Below are positions 44,950 to 52,891 of a DNA stretch of 64,000 bases, one piece after another (positions within the stretch are counted from its first letter, which is position 1; every line of letters starts with the position of its first letter). The translations under genes were made by a program, and so were the position numbers. Source of the stretch: Bermanella sp. WJH001 (GTDB lineage: Bacteria > Pseudomonadota > Gammaproteobacteria > Pseudomonadales > Oceanobacteraceae); contig NZ_JASJOO010000002.1 of NCBI RefSeq assembly GCF_030070105.1, forward strand, positions 930,001 to 994,000, read 5' to 3'. The notes under the pieces were generated by a model, which did no database searches, was not told where the DNA came from, and saw only the letters and a list, made by a program, of their open reading frames with translations.

Positions 44950-45663
44950 ATGGCCAACTTTCTTGCCATTGAAGCTGCCAGCGATAGTTGTTCGGTGGCA
45001 TTAAGTTGTAACGGCACGTTGATTTCACGTGTTGAAGCCGCCCCGCGTATGCACAGCCGCTTGCTCTACCCTATGCTTAACGATGTAATGAATGAGGCTG
45101 GCATTCGGCCCAATCAATTAGATGCCGTCATTTTTGGTAAAGGCCCAGGCTCATTTACCGGGTTACGCATCGCAGCATCTACCGCACAAGGTATTGGATT
45201 TGCCTGCGATATTCCTCTGATTGGTGTATCCACTCTTCAAGCCATGGCTCAACAAGCGTATCAAGAACAACAGCAAGCCCAAGTCCTTGCCATAATGGAC
45301 GCTCGCATGAACGAACTTTACTTAGGCCAATACGCGTTAGATACAAACACCGGTTTAATGACAGCCTGTGTTGAGGATTTGATTTGCCCTATTAACGTGC
45401 AATCAGATGCATTAAATTTATTAAACGCAGACCATTTTGCCTGTGGCCATGGTCTAAATTTGTGGGATAAATTTGACCCTTCATTACAATCTTTAATTAC
45501 TCAACAAGATGCACAGCAGGTATTAAAGGCCGATTCATTGTTTCCTCAAGCCCTATCTCTTTTTCACTCAGGTAAGGTGTTGGCCCCAGAAAATATTGAA
45601 CTTGTTTACCTGCGTGAACAAAGTCACTGGAAAACCATCAAGCAACAAAAACAACAAAGCTAA
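44950..45663 (+). CDS. tsaB: tRNA t6A37 synthesis protein TsaB
   Basis: This 237-residue actin-like ATPase-fold protein works with TsaC, TsaD and TsaE to make the t6A modification at position 37 of ANN-decoding tRNAs. It has an N-terminal AIEAASDSCSVAL, GKGPGSFTGLRIAASTAQG (about 66-84) and IMDARMNELYLG. Its length and motifs match TsaB (YeaZ). It leads a tight plus-strand cluster with uppP (15 bp) and rsmJ. Confidence 0.95.
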   Translation: MANFLAIEAASDSCSVALSCNGTLISRVEAAPRMHSRLLYPMLNDVMNEAGIRPNQLDAVIFGKGPGSFTGLRIAASTAQGIGFACDIPLIGVSTLQAMAQQAYQEQQQAQVLAIMDARMNELYLGQYALDTNTGLMTACVEDLICPINVQSDALNLLNADHFACGHGLNLWDKFDPSLQSLITQQDAQQVLKADSLFPQALSLFHSGKVLAPENIELVYLREQSHWKTIKQQKQQS

Positions 45664-45678
45664 ACTCTAAGGATTCAT

Positions 45679-46491
45679 ATGGAATGGTGGCAGGCCGTAA
45701 TTTTGGCCATTTTGCAGGGACTGACTGAATTCTTACCGATTTCAAGTTCGGCTCATTTAATTTTGCCCTCTCAACTTTTGGGTTGGCCCGATCAAGGTCT
45801 GGCTTTTGATGTGGCAGTTCATGTGGGTACGTTATTAGCGGTTATGGCTTATTTTCGTCATGACATTGTGAAATTAACAAATGGTTTTGTGGACAGTACC
45901 TTTTTAGCCAAACCCAACATGGACGGCAAATTAGCCTGGTGCATCATTTTAGCCACTTTGCCGGCTGGTTTTTTAGGGTTATGTTTAAATGGCAGCATTG
46001 AAACCTATTTACGTGATGCTTTAGTGATTGCAACGACCACCATCGTGTTTGGTTTATTGCTGTGGTATGCCGACCGTCAACCTAATCTGAGCAAATCCAT
46101 TGCTGAGATTGGTTTTCGCCAAGCCTTTTTAATCGGCTGCGCGCAGGCCTTAGCACTGATTCCTGGCACCAGTCGTTCTGGCATCACCATTACCATGGCC
46201 ATGCTGTTAGGATTTGATCGTCAAGCCGCTGCCCGTTTTAGTTTCTTATTGTCTATCCCGCTTATATTGCTTGCGGGCAGTTATAAAACCTATGAAATGC
46301 TCACCACCACCCACCCTATTCCATGGAGTTTTATCTTTATGGGGGCACTGGTATCGTGTGTGAGTGCGTATATTTGTATTTATTTCTTTTTAAAGCTGAT
46401 TGAACAGCTTTCTATGACACCTTTTGTAATTTACCGTTTATTACTGGGTGCCTTTCTATTTTTAGGCGTGGCTATGGGGTGGTTTATTTAA
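45679..46491 (+). CDS. uppP: undecaprenyl-diphosphate phosphatase
   Basis: A 270-residue membrane enzyme (BacA family) that recycles the undecaprenyl carrier for cell-wall synthesis. About eight membrane helices are predicted. Both signature segments are present: GLTEFLPISSSAHLIL (about 14-29) and PGTSRSGITIT (about 160-170). Its stop overlaps the next start (TAATG). Confidence 0.97.
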   Translation: MEWWQAVILAILQGLTEFLPISSSAHLILPSQLLGWPDQGLAFDVAVHVGTLLAVMAYFRHDIVKLTNGFVDSTFLAKPNMDGKLAWCIILATLPAGFLGLCLNGSIETYLRDALVIATTTIVFGLLLWYADRQPNLSKSIAEIGFRQAFLIGCAQALALIPGTSRSGITITMAMLLGFDRQAAARFSFLLSIPLILLAGSYKTYEMLTTTHPIPWSFIFMGALVSCVSAYICIYFFLKLIEQLSMTPFVIYRLLLGAFLFLGVAMGWFI

Positions 46492-47270
46492 TGACACCGT
46501 CTCTTACGCTGGTATGTCAGGTTCCACAATTAGTTGATCAGGCTCAACGTATCAGCGAACAATTGGGCATTGCCATGAGTAAACGTATTCCTGAGCAAGC
46601 TGAGTTTATTTTAAGTTTGAATGAAAGCGGATTAAGCCTGTGCAAACCATTTGATAAATCCGTGGGGGATCTGTGCATTGATTTCACAGATGGCGCACTA
46701 ACTTGGCGTCGCCAACATGGCGGCGGTACTGGCCAAGCCATTGCTAAAGCCGTGGGTTTAAAACAAAAAAAACAATTAAATATACTGGATGCCACAGCAG
46801 GCACCGCAACCGATGCCTTTGTGCTGGCTGCACTGGACTGTAAGGTGACTATGGTTGAGCGCCACCCCATTGTGGCAGCATTGCTTGCAGACGCCTTAGA
46901 GCGTGCTGAGCTCAATCCTGAGGTCTATGAAATTACCCAGCATATGTCGCTGCACACAGGCAGCAGCATTGAGTTTTTAAAACAATGCGAAGCCGATAGC
47001 TTTGATGTGGTGTGTTTAGACCCCATGTTTCCCCATACAGGTAAACAACAAGCTCAAGTTAAAAAGTCTATGCAGTTTTTCCGTGATATGGTGGGCAAAG
47101 ACGAAGATGCGGATGAGTTATTGCTGCCAGCGCTTAATGCAGCTAAATACCGCGTGGTGGTAAAACGTCCCCGTAAGAGTCCGTTTTTAAACAATCAAAA
47201 ACCAACGCTAAGCCAAGAAGGCAAAGCGAATCGGTTTGATATTTATGTGAATAAAGGCATGAAGGGCTAA
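46491..47270 (+). CDS. rsmJ: 16S rRNA (guanine1516-N2)-methyltransferase
   Basis: A protein of about 259 residues that methylates G1516 of 16S rRNA. ATG at 46491 overlaps the uppP stop and gives MTPSLTLVCQ; an earlier in-frame start would lie inside uppP. The SAM-binding LDATAGTATDAFVLA (about 98-112) and LDPMFPHTGKQQ are characteristic of RsmJ (YhiQ). Confidence 0.93.
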   Translation: MTPSLTLVCQVPQLVDQAQRISEQLGIAMSKRIPEQAEFILSLNESGLSLCKPFDKSVGDLCIDFTDGALTWRRQHGGGTGQAIAKAVGLKQKKQLNILDATAGTATDAFVLAALDCKVTMVERHPIVAALLADALERAELNPEVYEITQHMSLHTGSSIEFLKQCEADSFDVVCLDPMFPHTGKQQAQVKKSMQFFRDMVGKDEDADELLLPALNAAKYRVVVKRPRKSPFLNNQKPTLSQEGKANRFDIYVNKGMKG

Positions 47271-47281
47271 CAGCAAAGCCA

Positions 47282-48118
47282 TTACGCTGTTTTTTCTAAG
47301 CTTTTGGCTTGCTGCCAAAGGGTTTCCATTTCTTCTAGGCTCGCATCTTCTATTGTGCGACCTTGTAGTTGTAAATGGCTTTCGATGTAGTTAAATCGAC
47401 GCTCAAATTTTGCGTTGGTGCTGCGCACAGCAAGCTCAGGCTTTACTTGCACATGTCGAGCTAAATTCACCATGGCGAACATTAAGTCTCCTAGCTCATC
47501 TTCTATGCGATGATGTTCACCTTGAAGCATGGCTTCTCTTAACTCTGCAATTTCTTCTTCTATTTTATCCAACACTTGAACAGGCTCAGGCCAATCAAAC
47601 CCCACCGTAGCTGCACGCTTTTGTAATTTCTCAGCACGTTGGATAGCCGGTAAAGCCATTGGAATATCCGCCAGCACACTTGTGCTTTCAATGGCGTTAC
47701 TGCCTTGCTGCTTGGCTTTTTCATCACGCTCTTGCTGTTTTATGGCTTCCCAGCGTCCTTTGATTTGCTCATCACTTAGCGGGGTGTCGTTGTTTGTGCT
47801 GTGTAATTCACCACTTGGAAAGACATGGGGGTGACGCCTAACCAGTTTGCTGACCAATGTGTCGATGATTTGCGGAAAATCAAAATGATTTTGCTCTTTG
47901 CCAAGCTGGCTGTAAAAAATCACCTGAAATAACAAGTCACCCAACTCTTCTTTAAGGTGGGCGTAGTCTTGTTTTTCAATGGCATCCGCTACCTCATAGG
48001 CTTCTTCTAAGGTATGGGGCAAAATGCTGGCAAAGGTTTGTTTTAAGTCCCATGGGCAACCGTTTTGCGGGTCTCTTAAACGGGACATTAAATACAACAA
48101 ATCTTCTAACTGATACAT
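47282..48118 (-). CDS. mazG: nucleoside triphosphate pyrophosphohydrolase MazG
   Basis: A 278-residue two-domain enzyme that cleaves NTPs to NMP and PPi and can lower ppGpp in E. coli. Both domains carry the metal motif: EEAYEVADAIE and ELGDLLFQV (about 36-67), then KIEEEIAELREA and ELGDLMFAMV (about 180-220). It lies 18 bp downstream of relA, as in Pseudomonas, which pairs a ppGpp maker with a modulator. Confidence 0.96.
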   Translation of the reverse strand: MYQLEDLLYLMSRLRDPQNGCPWDLKQTFASILPHTLEEAYEVADAIEKQDYAHLKEELGDLLFQVIFYSQLGKEQNHFDFPQIIDTLVSKLVRRHPHVFPSGELHSTNNDTPLSDEQIKGRWEAIKQQERDEKAKQQGSNAIESTSVLADIPMALPAIQRAEKLQKRAATVGFDWPEPVQVLDKIEEEIAELREAMLQGEHHRIEDELGDLMFAMVNLARHVQVKPELAVRSTNAKFERRFNYIESHLQLQGRTIEDASLEEMETLWQQAKSLEKTA

Positions 48119-48136
48119 CTTGCTTGATCCCTTAAA

Positions 48137-50371
48137 TTACTGATTATGACGACGCACATCCATAACGGTTGGTAACTGCTGCAATTTATTCAGCACTTTA
48201 CCTAGGTGGCTTAAGCTATCAATTTCAACGGTAATTAATAAGTCTGCCGTGCCGTCTTGTTGGCTTAAGGTATTCATAGACAAGATATTAATGTCTTCAA
48301 GTGCAAGGGTCATACTGACGTCTTTCAATAAACCACGGCGGTCATAGGCTTTTATCATCAAATCTACAGGGTAAAGTTTCTCTGGGGTTTTTCCCCAGTT
48401 AACTTCCGTGATTCGACTGGATTGGTTTTGTTTAAGATTCAGTAAGTTATTACAGTCCGCTTTGTGAATGCTCACGCCACGACCCTGTGTAATAAAGCCC
48501 ACAATCGGGTCACCCGGCACAGGATGACAACACGTTGCCAGTGTACTAAGTAACTTACCCACACCATGTATGTAGACATCACTGCCATCAATAGGTTTAG
48601 GTGGCAGTGTTGGCAACAAACTTAATTGCTGATCGGGATCCACTTCTTTTTGCAGTTGTTTTTGCGCATGGTGAATCGCTTGTGATATGCGCACCGTACC
48701 GGCGCCCACTGCTGCGTATAAATCATCTAAATGTTTAAAATTTAAATCCTGTGTGAGCTGGTGTATGTCTATATTGTGGAAACCAATACGCTTTAACTCA
48801 GGCTCAAGGATCTCTTTACCATCTAGAATATTCTGATCACGGGCTTGGTTTTTAAACCATGATGCCACTTTTGCACGGGCACGGGTGGTATTCACATAGC
48901 CGTTTTCTGGATTCATCCAATCACGGGATGGTCTAGCATCGCGACTGGTTAAAATTTCAATTTGCTCACCGGTTTTCACTTTGTAGGTGAGCGGCACTAT
49001 GCGTCCATTCACCTTTGCGCCACGGCAACGGTGGCCAATTTCAGTGTGCACACGATAAGCAAAATCCACCGGTGTTGATTCTGGCTGTAAATCAACCACG
49101 TGACCATCGGGTGTGAAAACATAGATACGATCAGGGGTCACATCCTGACGCAGGCTTCCCATTAAATCGTTTATATCACCTAGTTCATCATGCCATTCTA
49201 ATACTTGACGCAGCCATGAAATTTTTTCTTCATAACCATTGTCTTTTCCACTGACATCCGTGCCCTTGTATAACCAATGGGCACATACACCCAGTTCTGC
49301 GTCATCGTGCATATCAAACGTACGAATTTGCACTTCTAATACTTTACCCTCAGGGCCGATCACGGCGGTATGCAGTGAGCGGTAACCGTTTTCTTTGGGG
49401 TTAGCAATGTAGTCATCAAATTCGTGTGGAATGTGTCGCCAGAAAGTATGGGCAATCCCCAACGCGGCATAACAGTCTTTTAATTCTGGCACCAATATAC
49501 GCACCGCTCGGATATCGTACACTTCTGAGAAGTCGATATTTTTACGCTGCATTTTGCGCCAAATACTATAAATATGTTTGGCTCGCCCTTGGATGTCACA
49601 TTTAATGCCCGCCCCTTCGATGGCGTTTTTTAATGTTTCCACCACGCTATCAATATACTGCTGACGACCTAAGCGTTTTTCATCTAACAAATTAGCAATT
49701 TTTTTGTATGCGTCGGGCTCAATGTAACGGAAGCTTAAATCTTCAAGCTCCCATTTAATTTGACCAATACCTAAGCGGTGAGCCAGTGGCGCATATATTT
49801 CGAATACTTCGCGGGCGACTTTTAAGCGGCGCTCTTGGGATGCGTTTTTCACTGCGCGAATCACACTGGTTCGTTCGGCCAATTTGATCAGTGGCACACG
49901 CACATCATCAATCATGGCCACTAGCATTTTGCGCATGTGCTCAACTTGGGCTTCAGCTTGACCAAGTACTTTTAATTTTGAAGCGGATTGGGCTTGCGTG
50001 ATGGCCGCCATTTTTAACACACCATCAATCAGCTTAGCGATTTCTTCGCCAAACTGACGCACCACATGGTTTAAGGCTAAGCGCCCTTCACGTACTGGGC
50101 GATATAAGATGGCAGCCACAATACTGGCCTGATCCATATGTAATTCTGCCAACACTTGCGTCATTTCGGTGGCGATTTGCAAACTTGAAATATCGGCATT
50201 CCATTGCTCATGATTCGCAATGGCTTGTGATTCAAAGGTTTGTGCGATGTCACATGCTTGTCGAAGCTGATCAACATCTTTTATTTCAACTTGCTCAGTT
50301 AGGCTGTGAATCCAAGCATCCACATTCACTTGTCCGTCACTGATTAAGTGGTCATCCCGTACTTTAACCAT
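48137..50371 (-). CDS. relA: (p)ppGpp synthetase RelA
   Basis: A 744-residue ribosome-associated stringent-response enzyme that makes (p)ppGpp from ATP and GTP/GDP. It has an N-terminal HD-like domain lacking the H-D pair (LYRPVREGRLALNHVV), so no hydrolase activity is expected. The synthetase domain (YDIRAVRILVPELKDCY, NGYRSLHTAVIG) is followed by the TGS domain (YVFTPDGHVVDLQ), a conserved Cys-containing region, and a C-terminal ACT domain (LLITVEIDSLSHLGKVLN). Two bases separate it from rlmD upstream. Confidence 0.97.
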   Translation of the reverse strand: MVKVRDDHLISDGQVNVDAWIHSLTEQVEIKDVDQLRQACDIAQTFESQAIANHEQWNADISSLQIATEMTQVLAELHMDQASIVAAILYRPVREGRLALNHVVRQFGEEIAKLIDGVLKMAAITQAQSASKLKVLGQAEAQVEHMRKMLVAMIDDVRVPLIKLAERTSVIRAVKNASQERRLKVAREVFEIYAPLAHRLGIGQIKWELEDLSFRYIEPDAYKKIANLLDEKRLGRQQYIDSVVETLKNAIEGAGIKCDIQGRAKHIYSIWRKMQRKNIDFSEVYDIRAVRILVPELKDCYAALGIAHTFWRHIPHEFDDYIANPKENGYRSLHTAVIGPEGKVLEVQIRTFDMHDDAELGVCAHWLYKGTDVSGKDNGYEEKISWLRQVLEWHDELGDINDLMGSLRQDVTPDRIYVFTPDGHVVDLQPESTPVDFAYRVHTEIGHRCRGAKVNGRIVPLTYKVKTGEQIEILTSRDARPSRDWMNPENGYVNTTRARAKVASWFKNQARDQNILDGKEILEPELKRIGFHNIDIHQLTQDLNFKHLDDLYAAVGAGTVRISQAIHHAQKQLQKEVDPDQQLSLLPTLPPKPIDGSDVYIHGVGKLLSTLATCCHPVPGDPIVGFITQGRGVSIHKADCNNLLNLKQNQSSRITEVNWGKTPEKLYPVDLMIKAYDRRGLLKDVSMTLALEDINILSMNTLSQQDGTADLLITVEIDSLSHLGKVLNKLQQLPTVMDVRRHNQ

Positions 50372-50373
50372 AA

Positions 50374-51705
50374 CTAATCCTTTACAAACAACGCCATGGA
50401 TTCCACGTGTTTGGTTTGTGGGAACATATCCATAACGGTAATTTTTTCAATTCTAAACCCTGCATCTAACAAAGGCTGTGCATCACGAACCAATGAACTG
50501 GGTTCACATGCGATATATAAAATTCGGCTTTTTTGTTTGCTCAACCATGGCATTAATGTAGCCGCACCTGTACGCGGTGGATCAAGAATAATGGCGTCGG
50601 CTTTAGGTAAGCGAAACAATAACTCTTCGTCATCAAGGTTTAGGGCCATGGCGGTGATGTTGTCCATATTATGGCGTTGAGCGTTATGTTTAATCCGCTC
50701 AACCATGGGACCAACCCCTTCTACCGCAAGTAATGACGTTACTTTGGGTGCCAGAGGAATACTAAAGTTGCCAATACCAGCAAATAAATCTAATAAGGTT
50801 TCGTCTGGTTTTAAATCTAACCATGTTGCCGCCAGTTCCACCATTTTTTGGTTCACTTGGGCATTACCTTGAATAAAATCTTTCACTTGAAACTCAAGTT
50901 CAAAGCCGGAGACCGAGTAGCTCAAAGCCATCTCAACTTCTGGGTACACACACTCTAGAGATTCATCACCCTGTAAATACATTAAACATTCATGCTGTTT
51001 AGCAAAGGCCTTTAAGGTGTTTTGGTCGTCAGCTTGCAATGCTTTTAAATGCCGCAATACCACAATTGGCCCCTGATCGCTGGCTATTAATTCCATTTGT
51101 GTGATCACCGCTTTTGCGTTTAATTGGCTAATGCATGCTTGCATGGGTGTAATTAAGGCACTTAATAGCGGCTCTAAAACTGGGCAAGCATCAATGGCCG
51201 TTAGGTGTTTATTGGCCTCTTCACGAAAGCCGATAATAATTTCATCAAGTTGTTTACGGTAACGCACCCCTAGACGGGCACGACGACGATAGCCAAAACC
51301 GTCACTTTCAATTGGCGGCTGCCAAGGGATTTCGTTCAGCTTAAGTTGACGAGTCAGCTGTTGGTGTAGATTTTCTTGTTTGTATGGCAATTGCTCAGCG
51401 CTGGCAAGATGCTGAAGCTGACATGCACCACAGCGCTCAAAGTGAGGGCAATTGGGTTCAACTCGATGTTCGCTGGCTTTCTCTATGCTCAGCAATTGAG
51501 CTTGGCTAAAGTGACGTTGCTGCTTTTGCAGGCGAACCTTAACCTCTTCACCCGGCAAAGCCCCTGGTACAAATACCACTTTATTGTCATGGCGACCCAC
51601 ACCATGGGCCTCATGACTTAAGCTTTGAATGGTAAGGTCCAGCTCTTGCGCCTTTTCTGTGCGCTTTACTGATTTTTTTCCGTTGCGCACAATTGCCACA
51701 ATCAC
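50374..51705 (-). CDS. rlmD: 23S rRNA (uracil1939-C5)-methyltransferase
   Basis: This iron-sulfur SAM-dependent enzyme methylates U1939 of 23S rRNA. It has an N-terminal TRAM domain (LDLTIQSLSHEAHGVG), Fe-S cysteines in CPHFERCGACQLQHL, the SAM site LDLFAGIGNFSIPLA, ILDPPRTGA, and the catalytic Cys in YIACEPSSLVRD. The start is uncertain: an ATG at 51741 exists, but GTG codons at 51705 or 51699, just after TTTTAGGA, give a more usual N-terminus. Confidence 0.94.
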   Translation of the reverse strand: MIVAIVRNGKKSVKRTEKAQELDLTIQSLSHEAHGVGRHDNKVVFVPGALPGEEVKVRLQKQQRHFSQAQLLSIEKASEHRVEPNCPHFERCGACQLQHLASAEQLPYKQENLHQQLTRQLKLNEIPWQPPIESDGFGYRRRARLGVRYRKQLDEIIIGFREEANKHLTAIDACPVLEPLLSALITPMQACISQLNAKAVITQMELIASDQGPIVVLRHLKALQADDQNTLKAFAKQHECLMYLQGDESLECVYPEVEMALSYSVSGFELEFQVKDFIQGNAQVNQKMVELAATWLDLKPDETLLDLFAGIGNFSIPLAPKVTSLLAVEGVGPMVERIKHNAQRHNMDNITAMALNLDDEELLFRLPKADAIILDPPRTGAATLMPWLSKQKSRILYIACEPSSLVRDAQPLLDAGFRIEKITVMDMFPQTKHVESMALFVKD

Positions 51706-51820
51706 ATTCCTAAAACAATTTGAGGCCCTTAATGGCCTCAAATATTAATTTTTCAAGTAGTTAGCCATTTTACGTGAACAGACGTTAAAAAGGCAGGTTA
51801 GCTTAGACCAAATCGATTAT

Positions 51821-52723
51821 TTACTTATCAAGTGGCTCACTAAACACTCCTGTCGATAAATAGCGGTCTCCACGATCACAAATAATGGCCACTATAATGG
51901 CATTTTCGACCTGCTCGCTTAAACGCAACGCGCCTGCCACCGAGCCTCCGGAGCTTACCCCACAAAAAATACCTTCTTCACGGGCCAAAGCACGCATGGT
52001 GTCCTCTGCTTCTTGTTGGCCTATATCCATGACTGTATCCACTCGGGTTTCATCAAAGATCGAAGGCAAATACTCAGCAGACCAACGTCGAATACCTGGA
52101 ATAGACGCCCCTTCTTTAGGTTGTAAGCCGACGATTTGGATATCTGGGTTTTGCTCTTTAAGGTATCGACTGGTTCCCATAATGGTGCCAGTTGTGCCCA
52201 TAGAGCTCACAAAATGGGTCACTTTTCCTTGGGTATCTTGCCAAATTTCTGGGCCCGTCCCTATGTAATGGGCCATAGGGTTATCTAAATTGGCAAATTG
52301 ATCGAGTACTTTACCTTTACCGTCTTGCTGCATTTGCATCGCTAAATCTCGAGCATATTCCATGCCTTGATCTTTGGTGACTAAAATGAGCTGAGCACCA
52401 TAGGCTTCCATGGCCCAGCGACGCTCCATACTGAGATTGTCAGGCATGATCAGCACCATTTTATACCCCATGATGGCGCTTGCCATGGCCAAGGCAATGC
52501 CGGTGTTGCCACTGGTCGCCTCAATTAAGGTATCACCTGGGGCGATATCGCCACGCTGTTGTGCCTGTTTAATCATGTTCAATGCTGGGCGATCCTTAAC
52601 CGAACCTGCCGGGTTATTCCCTTCAAGTTTCAGTAGAATCGTGTTGCTGCTCTTATTGCCTAGGCGCTGAAGGCGAACTAATGGTGTATGGCCGACAAAA
52701 TCGGCTATGGTTGGAAAATCCAT
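51821..52723 (-). CDS. cysM: cysteine synthase B
   Basis: This PLP enzyme makes cysteine (or S-sulfocysteine) from O-acetylserine. ATG at 52723 gives MDFPTIADFVGHTPLVRLQRL, the usual CysM N-terminus; an upstream in-frame ATG adds 11 residues. SVKDRPALNMI holds the PLP lysine, TSGNTGIALA the substrate loop, and SSMGTTGTIMG the phosphate-binding site. It is divergent from the sensor kinase gene, as in Pseudomonas. Confidence 0.96.
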   Translation of the reverse strand: MDFPTIADFVGHTPLVRLQRLGNKSSNTILLKLEGNNPAGSVKDRPALNMIKQAQQRGDIAPGDTLIEATSGNTGIALAMASAIMGYKMVLIMPDNLSMERRWAMEAYGAQLILVTKDQGMEYARDLAMQMQQDGKGKVLDQFANLDNPMAHYIGTGPEIWQDTQGKVTHFVSSMGTTGTIMGTSRYLKEQNPDIQIVGLQPKEGASIPGIRRWSAEYLPSIFDETRVDTVMDIGQQEAEDTMRALAREEGIFCGVSSGGSVAGALRLSEQVENAIIVAIICDRGDRYLSTGVFSEPLDK

Positions 52724-52891
52724 GCTGTCATCACTTATATAACAATCTGGGCGCATAATACGCCTAATTATATCGCTTTAGTAATATCAAAAGGCAATTT
52801 GCTTATATCTTGAGAAACTGCGCCCCTTGGCTGGGTAATTCCTAATCAAATCCGTTAGAATGGCCAACCTCTTAAAATAAGTATTTTGCAG